Shown: positions 26,511-35,450, counted from the stretch's first letter. The stretch is 64,000 nt of DNA from CAYJBH01 sp964370825 (GCA_964370825.1 CAYJKY010000016.1:1-64000); one strand, 5' to 3'. The notes: a model not told the origin generated them from the sequence alone. Made by a program: numbers and translations.

Positions 26511-28265
26511 TTGATTGATAGAAGTTATATTGAACAGATCATGTTCGGAAACGATATTGTGGATCTTATCTCGGAACATGTACCCCTCAAAAGATCCGGC
26601 AGAGGGTATGTAGGGGTTTGCCCCTTCCACAACGAAAAAACCCCGTCATTTTCTGTAAATGCCGAGCATCAATATTTCCACTGTTTCGGTTGCGGTGCCG
26701 GAGGAAATGTTATTAATTTTATCATGCGATATAATAATATTGGTTATGTCGAGGCAGTGAAAATGCTTGCATCAAGGGTGGGCATGAAACTTCCGGACGA
26801 GGATGACGAATTTGCTAACCGAAGAAATTTGCTATCCAAAATCAACCGAGATGCGGCAAGATTTTTTCACGAAAACCTTATGGGTAACGACGGATCGATT
26901 GCAAGAGAATATCTTAACTCGCGAGGACTCTCTCATAGCATGATCGTAAGGTTTGGAGTCGGATATGCCCAAAATAGCTACAGCAGTCTGCTTTACCACA
27001 TGACAAGATCAGGATATAAGGAACAGGATTTAGACTCTGCAGGACTGCTACGTAAAGGAAGCAGAGGATATTTTGACTTTTTCAGGCACCGCATCATCTT
27101 CCCCATCATAGATTTACGCGGCAATGTTATAGCCTTTGGTGGCAGGCTGATTGACGGTGATGGACCAAAATATTTAAACACCGGAGATACTCCGATTTTC
27201 AACAAGGGAAACAATTTATTTGCTTTAAACCTTGCCAAAAAAGAGTCCGATCGGCAGTATCTACTCTGTGAGGGGTATATGGACGTCGCCGCACTGCATG
27301 GCGCAGGTTTCAAAACAGCCGTAGCAACACTCGGAACAGCACTTACTTCGGAACAGGCAAAACTTATATCTAACTATGCTGATAAGGTGGTGCTGTGTTA
27401 TGATAGTGATGAAGCCGGTCAACGAGCAACCGCAAAGGCGACGACCATTTTTTCAAAACTTCCTACCGAGGTTTCCGTTCTTTCGATGGAGGGTGCGAAG
27501 GACCCCGATGAGTATATAAAAAAATTTGGCAGAGATAGCTTCGCATCTCTCATTAAGGGTAGTAATAACACCATTGAATATTCTCTGACAAATGCAAAAA
27601 AAGGGATACCTCTTAACACCGACGAGGGAAGGGTTCGATATATTAATAATGCGGTAAACATTCTTGCCGATATGACCTCAACCTCAACCGAACGTGAGAT
27701 ATATTCCGGACGCGTTGAGCAGGAAACCGGGGTTTCTAAAGCGTCAATAATGGCTCAGCTTGACGGGGTTATAAGGGCACGAAGAAGAACCCAACAGCGT
27801 ACAGAGTTTAAAGACAATCATAACCCCTACGCCGCACTTTCAAAAAGGCGCTCCGTCTCTGCTAAAACTTTGAAGATTGTCAACAGAGAGCAGCAGTTTC
27901 TTGCCGCGATACTGATTAACCCCAACCTTATAGAACAGGTAGCAAACAGGCTTGACGAATATGATTTTTGTGAGCCGACACTCGGTGAAGCATACAGGAT
28001 TGCCAAAAGGTATTTTGATGCCGGCATGCCTGCAGGATACGCGATTGTTGCAGGCGAGATGGATGAAGTTTCATCGAGGGAAATAACTGCCACCATGGCA
28101 AGATTTGGAGAGATAATCCCAAACGAACTGGACATAAACATGTATATTGACAGCATGACCGAGCTTGCGAAGGAGCAACTTTTACAGGGTGATTTAGCAA
28201 TAGACAAGCTAACCGATTATATAAATAGCAAAAAAGACAGGATACACAACAGGGAGGAATTGTAA
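26511..28265 (+). CDS. dnaG: DNA primase DnaG
   Basis: 584 aa. It synthesises RNA primers for replication. The N-terminal CHC2 zinc finger is C37, H40, C58 and C61 (CPFH...CFGC). A TOPRIM domain follows with EGYMDV and CYDSDEAGQRA. The C-terminal ~120 residues would contact DnaB helicase. The TTG start at 26511 directly abuts GGGAG, an unusually tight spacing, and no better in-frame start is visible. Its stop overlaps the rpoD ATG by one base (TAATG). Confidence 0.96.
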   Translation: MIDRSYIEQIMFGNDIVDLISEHVPLKRSGRGYVGVCPFHNEKTPSFSVNAEHQYFHCFGCGAGGNVINFIMRYNNIGYVEAVKMLASRVGMKLPDEDDEFANRRNLLSKINRDAARFFHENLMGNDGSIAREYLNSRGLSHSMIVRFGVGYAQNSYSSLLYHMTRSGYKEQDLDSAGLLRKGSRGYFDFFRHRIIFPIIDLRGNVIAFGGRLIDGDGPKYLNTGDTPIFNKGNNLFALNLAKKESDRQYLLCEGYMDVAALHGAGFKTAVATLGTALTSEQAKLISNYADKVVLCYDSDEAGQRATAKATTIFSKLPTEVSVLSMEGAKDPDEYIKKFGRDSFASLIKGSNNTIEYSLTNAKKGIPLNTDEGRVRYINNAVNILADMTSTSTEREIYSGRVEQETGVSKASIMAQLDGVIRARRRTQQRTEFKDNHNPYAALSKRRSVSAKTLKIVNREQQFLAAILINPNLIEQVANRLDEYDFCEPTLGEAYRIAKRYFDAGMPAGYAIVAGEMDEVSSREITATMARFGEIIPNELDINMYIDSMTELAKEQLLQGDLAIDKLTDYINSKKDRIHNREEL

Positions 28266-29350
28266 TGGCACCAGGCGACAAGAAGTTAACAATTAATGAT
28301 CTGGTAGAAAGCGGCAAACGCACCGGAAAACTTTCCACAAAGGATATCAGTGATCTGCTTGAGGAGAACAACTATGACTGCGAACAGGTGGATAAGCTGT
28401 ATGAACAGCTGGAAAGCAATCGAATTGAAATAGTTGACGAAACTGACGAAGAGGACGTAGCGATACCTCTTACCGAGGAATCATTGGACTTTTATGAGAC
28501 AATTCTTTCTGCTGAGGGTGTCGCAATAGATGACCCCGTTAAGGTGTACCTAAAAGAAATCGGTAGGGTTCCGCTTCTTTCCACCGAGGAGGAGGTCGCA
28601 CTTGCTAAGTCGATATTAGAGGATGACGACGCTGCACGAAAAAGACTTTCTGAGGCTAATCTACGTCTTGTTGTCAGCATTGCAAAAAGATATGTCGGTC
28701 GTGGAATGCAGTTCCTTGACCTCATCCAGGAAGGTAATCTCGGCTTAATTAAGGCGGTCGAAAAGTTCGACCATACCAAGGGCTTTAAATTTTCAACCTA
28801 TGCTACATGGTGGATAAGACAGGCTATTACCCGTGCAATAGCCGACCAGGCTAGAACAATTCGTATTCCGGTACATATGGTGGAAACAATCAATAAGGTC
28901 AAAAAAGCCGGTAGCTTATTGTTACATCAAAACGGCCATGAGCCAACAGCATACGAAATTTCCCAAGAGCTCGCGATGCCTGTTGAAAAGGTGCGTGAAA
29001 TTATGCGTGTCGCACAGGAACCGGTCTCGCTTGAAACACCTATCGGCGAGGAGGAGGACAGTCATCTCGGTGACTTTATACCGGATGAGGATGCACCAAT
29101 ACCTGCCGATGCTGCTTCACACACGCTTCTACAGGAGCAGCTTGCTTCGGTGTTAAAATCATTAACATTAAGAGAGGAAAAGGTGCTTCGCCTCAGATTC
29201 GGTCTCGGAGACGGTAGACCAAGAACTCTTGAGGAGGTTGGCAAGGAGTTTAATGTTACTCGTGAGCGTATCCGTCAGATAGAGGCAAAAGCACTTCGCA
29301 AACTTCGTCACCCCAGCAGAAGCAAAAAACTTAAGGACTTTCTTGAATAA
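28265..29350 (+). CDS. rpoD: Primary sigma factor RpoD/SigA
   Basis: 361 aa, the compact Gram-positive form. Region 1.1 (N-terminal helices), region 1.2 (DPVKVYLKEIGRVPLLS), region 2 with FSTYATWWIRQAITRA for -10 melting and recognition, region 3, and region 4.2 with VTRERIRQIEAKALRKLRH for -35 binding are all present. It recognises TTGACA-17-TATAAT promoters, consistent with the many such sites found in this window. GGAGG lies just before the ATG, which overlaps the dnaG stop. Confidence 0.98.
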   Translation: MAPGDKKLTINDLVESGKRTGKLSTKDISDLLEENNYDCEQVDKLYEQLESNRIEIVDETDEEDVAIPLTEESLDFYETILSAEGVAIDDPVKVYLKEIGRVPLLSTEEEVALAKSILEDDDAARKRLSEANLRLVVSIAKRYVGRGMQFLDLIQEGNLGLIKAVEKFDHTKGFKFSTYATWWIRQAITRAIADQARTIRIPVHMVETINKVKKAGSLLLHQNGHEPTAYEISQELAMPVEKVREIMRVAQEPVSLETPIGEEEDSHLGDFIPDEDAPIPADAASHTLLQEQLASVLKSLTLREEKVLRLRFGLGDGRPRTLEEVGKEFNVTRERIRQIEAKALRKLRHPSRSKKLKDFLE

Positions 29351-29361
29351 GGTGTTTTATT

Positions 29362-30114
29362 TTGACAAAGTTTTTCAGTAATAAAAAAGTAAGAATTGTG
29401 CTGTCTATAGTGGCGGCACTAATTCTGTTTGCGGCTGTTTTGGTTGTTTTGTGGCTAAGGGGTATCCTTCAGCTTAACAACCCGGGCCGTGATGAGTACC
29501 CCGTAGTTGGAATCGATGTCTCGCACTATCAGGGCGATATTGACTGGCCTACCATAGCAAATGAGGATATAGCGTTTGCATTTATAAAGGCAACCGAGGG
29601 TAGCACTTTTGTGGATAAAAGATTTGAATATAACCACACCGAAGCGCTCAAAACAGACCTACGTGTAGGTGCATATCATTTTTTCAGCTATGACAGCCCA
29701 GGCAGTAGCCAGGCAGATAATTTTATTGCAAATGTTCCAATCACCGAAAACATGCTTCCGCCTGTAATCGACATAGAATTCTACGGTGACAAAAAGCAAA
29801 ACCTCCCGGATAAGGAGGCTACACAAAAAGAGATGGACGTGCTGGTTGAGATGCTCACCGAGCATTATGGTCTTGACCCGATAATCTACGCCACCGAGCT
29901 TTCGTATGAGCTTTATATTGCAGATTCCTACCCTAATAGCGACATCTGGATAAGAAGCGTATTCTACAAGCCCACACTTCCGGACGGTCGTGACTGGACT
30001 ATATGGCAATACTCGGACAAGGGAATATTAAACGGCTATAAAGGAGATGAAGAATTTATCGACCTTAACGTGTTTAATGGTTCCGTAGAGGATTTTGAAG
30101 AACATTATTCGTAG
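29362..30114 (+). CDS. Membrane-anchored GH25 lysozyme-like muramidase
   Basis: 250 aa. One N-terminal transmembrane helix (~11-31) without a cleavage site is followed by a GH25 domain, which hydrolyses MurNAc-GlcNAc bonds. Catalytic-region motifs are GIDVSHYQGDIDW (D52), KATEG (E79), and VIDIEF (D137, E139); YATELSYEL and IWQYSDKG are also typical. It is likely held on the outer membrane face for wall remodelling. The TTG start at 29362 has GGTG upstream, only 11 nt after rpoD, so it is probably co-transcribed with the sigma factor, an uncommon partner. Confidence 0.88.
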   Translation: MTKFFSNKKVRIVLSIVAALILFAAVLVVLWLRGILQLNNPGRDEYPVVGIDVSHYQGDIDWPTIANEDIAFAFIKATEGSTFVDKRFEYNHTEALKTDLRVGAYHFFSYDSPGSSQADNFIANVPITENMLPPVIDIEFYGDKKQNLPDKEATQKEMDVLVEMLTEHYGLDPIIYATELSYELYIADSYPNSDIWIRSVFYKPTLPDGRDWTIWQYSDKGILNGYKGDEEFIDLNVFNGSVEDFEEHYS

Positions 30115-30116
30115 TC

Positions 30117-30146
30117 TGCAAAATATCGCTCAATATTCCTTTGCAG
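30117..30146. terminator. Possible weak bidirectional terminator
   Basis: CTGCAAA (30117-30123) pairs with TTTGCAG (30140-30146) between two convergent genes. The stem is short, with no long T-run. Confidence 0.3.
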
Positions 30147-30150
30147 GTAT

Positions 30151-31140
30151 TTAACCTTGATTGCCCGCATTATAGCATTGTAGTGCATCATATGCCTTGT
30201 GCAGGTTTTCAAGGTAGTATTTTTTATGCTTGTCTGTAAGGTTTAGACGATAGGTAATGATGGCATCCTTCAACTCAATTATCAACGCCTTTTCCTCTCT
30301 GTCTACATACATTTTTTCTTCTAAACAGGACTTTAGTATGGCTACATTTTTATCTAAAGATTCTGAGTCGGTTAATATATCTTTCAGTTCCTCCAAAATT
30401 AACGATTTTGTTTGTTTATAATCCCAAAGGTCAGCAGGCTTTGCTGTCATCACAACTTCACCTTCAGAAAATGAATAGACTTCGCAATTATCAAACATCA
30501 ATTTAAATACCGACTCAAGTAACGGCTGGTTATGCACAACTGCAATAATCAAGCCATTATCTTTTACCGTTTCCACAGCATTTTCGATAATTATTTTCGG
30601 GTTGCTGAATTTTGTTGTGCCGTTAATTACAACCGTGTTAAAATACTTTTTCTGCAACATATTATGTTCATAGTCCTGCAGAATGTAGTAAAAATTGTTC
30701 GCCGTCTTTAGTGACGATATTTTTTTCAATACGGTTCTGCCTTCGTTGTCGTATTTTCCATCCGACATACCACATAAACGATTATCGCTATTTATTGAGT
30801 CCAGTATTTGTGATAGATGGCAGCTGAGCACACCACTGTTGCACCCTACCTCAAGGCAGTTATAGGGTCGGTAATTTTTTGTTGCATCATTAATGATCAG
30901 CAGATTTACAAGCATACAGTGTGCCATATATCCGTACTGTTCTTCATCACTGCAATATGCAGAATGTTCCGTGCCTACAACATTAATCGTATTGATGGTC
31001 GAGGTGTACCCTTCGTTAATTGCTATGAAGGCTTTAGGGTTTTTACGCATAACATTGATGGATAAATCAACTACCACTCTTTCATCTGTCTCATCAACAA
31101 AATAAATCACATTGTTTTTATCAACTAATCTTCCGATCAT
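30151..31140 (-). CDS. SAM-methyltransferase-like protein of unknown function
   Basis: 329 aa, not recognised as a named family. Residues ~93-110 (NCLEVGCNSGVLSCHL) match motif I of class I SAM-dependent methyltransferases, followed by a Rossmann-like alternation up to ~240 (FNTVVINGTTKFSN; NGLIIAVVHNQPLL). The N-terminal ~90 residues and the long helical C-terminus (~250-329) are unassigned. It starts at ATG 31140 behind AGGGGG and overlaps the end of the upstream glycosyltransferase by 20 nt, so the two are co-translated and probably act on the same glycan or lipid. The target is unknown. Confidence 0.55.
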   Translation of the reverse strand: MIGRLVDKNNVIYFVDETDERVVVDLSINVMRKNPKAFIAINEGYTSTINTINVVGTEHSAYCSDEEQYGYMAHCMLVNLLIINDATKNYRPYNCLEVGCNSGVLSCHLSQILDSINSDNRLCGMSDGKYDNEGRTVLKKISSLKTANNFYYILQDYEHNMLQKKYFNTVVINGTTKFSNPKIIIENAVETVKDNGLIIAVVHNQPLLESVFKLMFDNCEVYSFSEGEVVMTAKPADLWDYKQTKSLILEELKDILTDSESLDKNVAILKSCLEEKMYVDREEKALIIELKDAIITYRLNLTDKHKKYYLENLHKAYDALQCYNAGNQG

Positions 31141-33121
31141 CCAACACCCCCTCATTTAGTAGATAATGAAGTTTGTCCACAATTTTCTCGAAACTAAAAT
31201 TCCTTTCATAATGTAGCCTTGCCTGCACCCCGAAGTCCATTTGCATTTTTTCATTAAGGCAGATTTTTTTGAGATTATCCGCATATGCTTCTACATCATC
31301 TATCGGCGATACAAGTCCACAGCTACCATTCGCAATTACATCATTATATGAGTCTATCTTGGTAGTTAACATTGCACATCCAAAGCTTAATGCCTCAGCA
31401 ATAACGTTTGGAGTTCCTCCTTCTACATTTGACGATAATGCAAAAACCTTTGCCTTTGCATACTCATTAAACAACAATTTTTTATCAAAAATCGGACCTG
31501 TAAAAACTATTCTGTCACTGAATTTCGTATTGTTTGATAGGAAAGTCTCTATTTCATCGGAGCATTCCCCATCGGTCGTGCCGGTGAGTTTGAGTGTCCA
31601 GCCCGGAATATCATTAGCAATCAGTGTAAATGCTCTAAGCAAAAGCATGATATTTTTTTGTGACATTCCTAACCGTGAGACGGTATATATTGTTTTTTCC
31701 TTTTGGGTATAATCCACCTCATCAATTTCTTTCACAAAATTCAAATATCCATTAGGAATTACCTCGATGTTCCATGGCCACTTTTCATTTAAATGTTTCG
31801 CCATATCCCTGCATGAGGCCCCTATGACATCACAACTGTCCATAAACTGCACAAATCGCGAATCGGTAGAATCGATAGCTTCTGTCCATCGATTATTTGC
31901 ATCGGTTGCAACATAAACTATTCCGTTTGGATTAAGTTGCTTGTATCTCACGGTGTGGGCATAGTTCGTTTCATACAAGCCGTATACTACTAATAAATCT
32001 ATCTCGAGAGCATTTCTTTCAATATATTTCACCATTTCAGAGTAATACTCCTCGGATGGGATAAACTCCATCTTCATACCTTTTACATAACTATCCAAAT
32101 ATGGATATTCCCCGTTTCTTCCTCCTACCATTATTGCCTCGTAACCATAATTTTTATGAAGAAGGTATGGGATTATCCCACAATCTTTAGTCAGCATAGC
32201 ATTTTCCCAGTTTTGCGAAACAGGCGCAAGTGTCACCACTCGTTTAGTGCATTTAATAAATTCGCTGTTTGATTTTAGTGCTTTTTTGTCTTTATGCGTC
32301 GCATAAACAACTGTTTTTTCGAGATTGGTATCATCATAATGGCGTATATGAAAGGTGTACTCGTCTTTAATAGCATCAATCAATCTCGGAATTAATCGGA
32401 GATTACCTATTTTATTATCAACACATACAGCAAGGCATGGACTTTCGTTAATAATGTGATTTTTAGCACCAATCAGTACATCGCACTCCTGTCCGTAAAA
32501 ATCCATCTTGATATAGCTAATTTTCGCCTCAACCTCGTCATCCATCCTATAAACAATATTTCCGGTGTCACTCGGCACGCATTTATTAATATGAGCGTTC
32601 GGAAAATCTGTTAATCGCTCAGCTATTTCACTGCAGTTGTGTGCGCATGAATCGTATACGTGTATGCTATCATATTCAGGATTATATCGTATAAACCCCT
32701 CCGCAACCGCTTCGCCGATATTGCCGTAATCAACAAAAACGGCCATTGGCTCGGGCGGAATTATTTCCGATTCAAAATACTGAACCCCGGAAAGGTTTTT
32801 TGCATTTTCGAGAAAAATCTTGTTAGGGTATATCCTGTAAAGCAAAAGATTTGCTAAAATTGCTTTAGAGGTTGTGTCGTTGAGTCTCTCGTACAACCAC
32901 ATGTACTCATCTACATTTTGCTTAACTTCCTCGATATAATTTTGCAGTAGTTCGACTTTATTCTCTGAAGTGTTTGGGCCAATCGGGAAACACATTAAAA
33001 TTTCCTTCTCGACATGTAGCATATTCGCACTGTAAGTTAATATATCATCAGCAGTATTTGCACTGATTTCGCAACATAAGTCAGAAAAGAAATCCGATGA
33101 GTCAAAATTAATTTTAAACAT
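31121..33121 (-). CDS. FkbM-like methyltransferase domain fused to a GT4 glycosyltransferase
   Basis: 666 aa. Residues ~1-115 are helical and unassigned. Residues ~120-265 follow the FkbM methyltransferase plan: VFVDYGNIGEAV at motif I, YIKMDFYGQECDVLIGAKNHI in the IKxDxEGxE position, then FHIRHY. Motif I has lost one glycine-loop position and GAE is altered to GQE, so activity may be weakened. Residues ~290-660 are a GT-B fold glycosyltransferase with VIPNGY, YTVSRLGMSQKN, KLTGT and SSNVEGGTPNVIAEAL, typical of GT4. No membrane helix is present. Such fusions occur in surface glycan, flagellin and S-layer decoration loci; the acceptor is unknown. Confidence 0.75.
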   Translation of the reverse strand: MFKINFDSSDFFSDLCCEISANTADDILTYSANMLHVEKEILMCFPIGPNTSENKVELLQNYIEEVKQNVDEYMWLYERLNDTTSKAILANLLLYRIYPNKIFLENAKNLSGVQYFESEIIPPEPMAVFVDYGNIGEAVAEGFIRYNPEYDSIHVYDSCAHNCSEIAERLTDFPNAHINKCVPSDTGNIVYRMDDEVEAKISYIKMDFYGQECDVLIGAKNHIINESPCLAVCVDNKIGNLRLIPRLIDAIKDEYTFHIRHYDDTNLEKTVVYATHKDKKALKSNSEFIKCTKRVVTLAPVSQNWENAMLTKDCGIIPYLLHKNYGYEAIMVGGRNGEYPYLDSYVKGMKMEFIPSEEYYSEMVKYIERNALEIDLLVVYGLYETNYAHTVRYKQLNPNGIVYVATDANNRWTEAIDSTDSRFVQFMDSCDVIGASCRDMAKHLNEKWPWNIEVIPNGYLNFVKEIDEVDYTQKEKTIYTVSRLGMSQKNIMLLLRAFTLIANDIPGWTLKLTGTTDGECSDEIETFLSNNTKFSDRIVFTGPIFDKKLLFNEYAKAKVFALSSNVEGGTPNVIAEALSFGCAMLTTKIDSYNDVIANGSCGLVSPIDDVEAYADNLKKICLNEKMQMDFGVQARLHYERNFSFEKIVDKLHYLLNEGVLDDRKIS

Positions 33122-33192
33122 TTTTCACCTCGACACTACAAACAATGTGCATTCTATGCTATTTTCTACAACGATTTCAAGTTATTTGTGTT

Positions 33193-33837
33193 TTATCGCA
33201 TTAATACGGTCCCTAACTCTGCAACATCGGCTACAATTGTATCTGCACCGGCCATTGTCAACTCCTCTAAATCACCGTAACCGTACAGAACTCCTATGCA
33301 TTTAATGCCGTGCTTTTTAGCTCCAATCACATCATATTTTCGGTCACCTATCATTACAACATTGGAAATGTCGGTAATTCTGTTCTGCTCTAACGCATAT
33401 TTAATAACCTCTGCTTTATCATCACGTGTGCCGTTTAGCTCACTGCCCGAAACAAAGGTAAAGTACTGTGCTATCTCGAAATACTCAAGAATTTTTTTAG
33501 CATATACGGTCGGTTTTGAAGTTGCAAGGATAATGATCTTGTCTTGATCATAAAGCGATTTTAGCAGTTCCTTTATTCCGTCATATATCCTATTTTCGAA
33601 AAGACCTTTTTCTGAGAAACGTTCCCTATATTTGGATACTAAAAATTTTGCATCCTCCTGTGAAAATCCGTAATCATCTTGAAAAGAGTCTATGAGCGGC
33701 GGACCGATAAACTTACACAGATCATCAAGGTTCTCGGTTTTCACTCCTAAGTGCTCCAACGCATATGCCACACAGGTTGTTATTCCTATTTTGGGGTCGG
33801 TTAATGTACCATCCAGGTCAAAAAGCATGTATTGCAT
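33193..33837 (-). CDS. HAD-family phosphatase (phosphoglycolate phosphatase-like)
   Basis: 214 aa. HAD motif I DLDGTLTD, motif II ATSK, motif III Lys in the DDKAEV region and motif IV GDRKYDVIGAK are all intact, with a small alpha-helical cap between I and II. This subfamily (Gph/PgmB-like) acts on small phosphorylated metabolites; the true substrate cannot be read. The ATG at 33837 has GAAGGAG upstream and lies downstream of a good promoter, whereas the longer start at 33867 would fall before the transcript start. Confidence 0.85.
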   Translation of the reverse strand: MQYMLFDLDGTLTDPKIGITTCVAYALEHLGVKTENLDDLCKFIGPPLIDSFQDDYGFSQEDAKFLVSKYRERFSEKGLFENRIYDGIKELLKSLYDQDKIIILATSKPTVYAKKILEYFEIAQYFTFVSGSELNGTRDDKAEVIKYALEQNRITDISNVVMIGDRKYDVIGAKKHGIKCIGVLYGYGDLEELTMAGADTIVADVAELGTVLMR

Positions 33838-33865
33838 CTGTTTTATCTCCTTCTCTTTTATGAAC

Positions 33866-33894
33866 ATAATATCACATTATTCGATAAATCTCAA
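33866..33894 (-). promoter_or_regulatory. Promoter for the HAD phosphatase
   Basis: Minus strand TTGAGA (33889-33894), 17-nt spacer, TATTAT (33866-33871). Confidence 0.6.
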
Positions 33895-33919
33895 TAATAA
33901 ATATTGAGATAATTGTTTA

Positions 33920-33948
33920 TTGAAAAATCACAAATAATATGCTATACT
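33920..33948 (+). promoter_or_regulatory. Promoter for the potassium channel gene
   Basis: TTGAAA (33920-33925), 17-nt spacer, TATACT (33943-33948) with an extended TGC. Confidence 0.65.
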
Positions 33949-33982
33949 AAAATTGTAAAACAAACTCGGATGGTATTAGTTT

Positions 33983-35005
33983 ATGTTGAGAGTAAAAAAA
34001 AGGATATTCGAGATAATCAGCCCCGCTGCAAAGGATGATTTTTACAGCAGAATATTTGACCTTCTCGTTATGATTTTAATTGTTTTAAATGTTACTACCA
34101 TCGTAATATCAACTTTTGATACATCGTCTGATGTATTAATAATCGCTTCCTATACAATTGAATCGGTATGTATTTTAGTGTTTGGTGTTGAATATGCATT
34201 GCGCCTCTGGACAAGTGACATGTTGTATCCCGAAGCGGGTAAGCTAAAAGCAAGAATTAAGTATGTTTTTTCATTTATGGCAATTATCGATCTGCTTTCA
34301 ATCATGCCCTTTTCCCTACCGTTTGTCACAGGCGTTGACCAAAGAATTGTTGACGTTTTCAGAATTATCAGGTTGCTTAGGGTGTTCAAGCTTCACCGTT
34401 ATACCTCTGCACTTGGCTCTATGGCCAAGGTGTTAAAACGTAAGGCAGCTCAGCTTACCTCCTCGGTTTCGGTAATTGTTATCTTAACAATTATCACCTC
34501 AATAATAATCTATAACATTGAGTCTGAGGCTCAGCCGGACGTTTTTATTAACGCATTTTCAGGTTTTTGGTGGTCGGTTGCAACCTTTACCACCGTCGGA
34601 TACGGTGATATCGTCCCCATTACATATCTCGGAAAACTATTTAGCAGCATTATTGCGTTTTTAGGACTTGGACTAGTTGCCATTCCTACCGGAATTATTT
34701 CGGCCGGTTTTGTTGAACTTGACAACGAGAGGCATGAAAGGGAAATTAAAAAGATAGTCAACGAGCTTGAGCATGGTCTTGAGGCAGATGCCGAGCGTGA
34801 CGATGAGATAAAGAAGATGGTCATCGAGTTAGAGCAAGGGCTTGAGGAAGATGCAAAGCGTGATAAAAAAATTACAAAATTAGTGTCCGAATTAGGGCAA
34901 AATACGGCTACTGTTGTCGTAGCACCAACCGAAATAGAGTCAAAGACTTTTGAGGTCAGTGAAAAAAAATGTTATTGTCCCTACTGTGGAAACAAAATTG
35001 ACTAA
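33983..35005 (+). CDS. Voltage-gated K+ channel with repeat and Cys-rich tail
   Basis: 340 aa. A six-helix Kv-type channel: S1-S3 within ~22-115, an S4 with charges at R127, R130, R133, K136 and R139, S5 (~160-178), pore helix and selectivity filter TVGYGD (204-209), and S6 (~218-242). The tail is unusual: about 2.5 copies of a 21-residue coiled-coil repeat (252-272, 273-293, then partial; pattern EIKKxVxELEGLExDAxRD) and a terminal CYCPYCGNKID, half of a zinc ribbon (C330, C332, C335). The repeats may set tetramer assembly and the Cys cluster could sense metal or redox. The gene lies upstream of a metal-type regulator. Confidence 0.88.
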   Translation: MLRVKKRIFEIISPAAKDDFYSRIFDLLVMILIVLNVTTIVISTFDTSSDVLIIASYTIESVCILVFGVEYALRLWTSDMLYPEAGKLKARIKYVFSFMAIIDLLSIMPFSLPFVTGVDQRIVDVFRIIRLLRVFKLHRYTSALGSMAKVLKRKAAQLTSSVSVIVILTIITSIIIYNIESEAQPDVFINAFSGFWWSVATFTTVGYGDIVPITYLGKLFSSIIAFLGLGLVAIPTGIISAGFVELDNERHEREIKKIVNELEHGLEADAERDDEIKKMVIELEQGLEEDAKRDKKITKLVSELGQNTATVVVAPTEIESKTFEVSEKKCYCPYCGNKID

Positions 35006-35030
35006 CATAGCATTATGTATTGCTATGTTA
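35003..35030 (+). promoter_or_regulatory. Palindromic operator candidate at the DtxR-family gene
   Basis: Perfect 10-bp inverted repeat TAACATAGCA / TGCTATGTTA (35003-35012 and 35021-35030) with an 8-nt centre. It starts at the channel stop codon, and its right arm covers the -35 of the next promoter. No T-run follows, so it is not a standard terminator. Autoregulation by the DtxR-family product is the simplest reading. Confidence 0.55.
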
Positions 35031-35048
35031 ATGGTCGTATGTTATAAT
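35020..35048 (+). promoter_or_regulatory. Promoter for the DtxR-family regulator and ABC exporter
   Basis: TTGCTA (35020-35025), 17-nt spacer, TATAAT (35043-35048), overlapping the palindrome above. Confidence 0.7.
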
Positions 35049-35070
35049 GGTTGTAATGATGGAGGGCTAC

Positions 35071-35439
35071 ATGAAAATATATCAATCAAGCGAGGATTAT
35101 CTCGAGGCAATTTTAGTTTTGAAGAACAGAATAGGTGTTGTGCGCTCGATAGACATTGTGAACGAGCTTGGATTTACTAAACCCAGTGTTAGCGTTGCCA
35201 TGAAAAAACTTCGTGAGAGTGGTTATATAGCAATGGATGAAAGTGGTTATATTACACTTAGCGAAAGTGGCATGGGTATTGCCAGCAAGGTAAGCCAGCG
35301 TCATGAACTGCTCACTGCTTTTTTAATGAAAATAGGAGTAGATGAGGAAAATGCAACGGCTGATGCGTGCAGGATTGAACACGACCTATGTGATGAAACA
35401 TTCAGTTGCATAAAAAAGCATTACGAAGGGTTGAAATAG
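35071..35439 (+). CDS. DtxR/MntR-family metal-dependent transcriptional regulator
   Basis: 122 aa. N-terminal winged helix (SSEDYLEAILVLKN; LGFTKPSVSVAMKKLRESGYI) and a dimerisation/metal domain with DACRIEHDLCDETFSCIKKH, where Cys, Glu and His are the usual ligands. The SH3-like third domain of DtxR is absent, as in MntR. It would respond to Mn2+ or Fe2+. ATG 35071 has GGAGG upstream; the stop lies 11 nt before a two-gene ABC exporter, so it probably controls its own operon. Confidence 0.88.
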   Translation: MKIYQSSEDYLEAILVLKNRIGVVRSIDIVNELGFTKPSVSVAMKKLRESGYIAMDESGYITLSESGMGIASKVSQRHELLTAFLMKIGVDEENATADACRIEHDLCDETFSCIKKHYEGLK

Positions 35440-35450
35440 TCTTTAAAATT

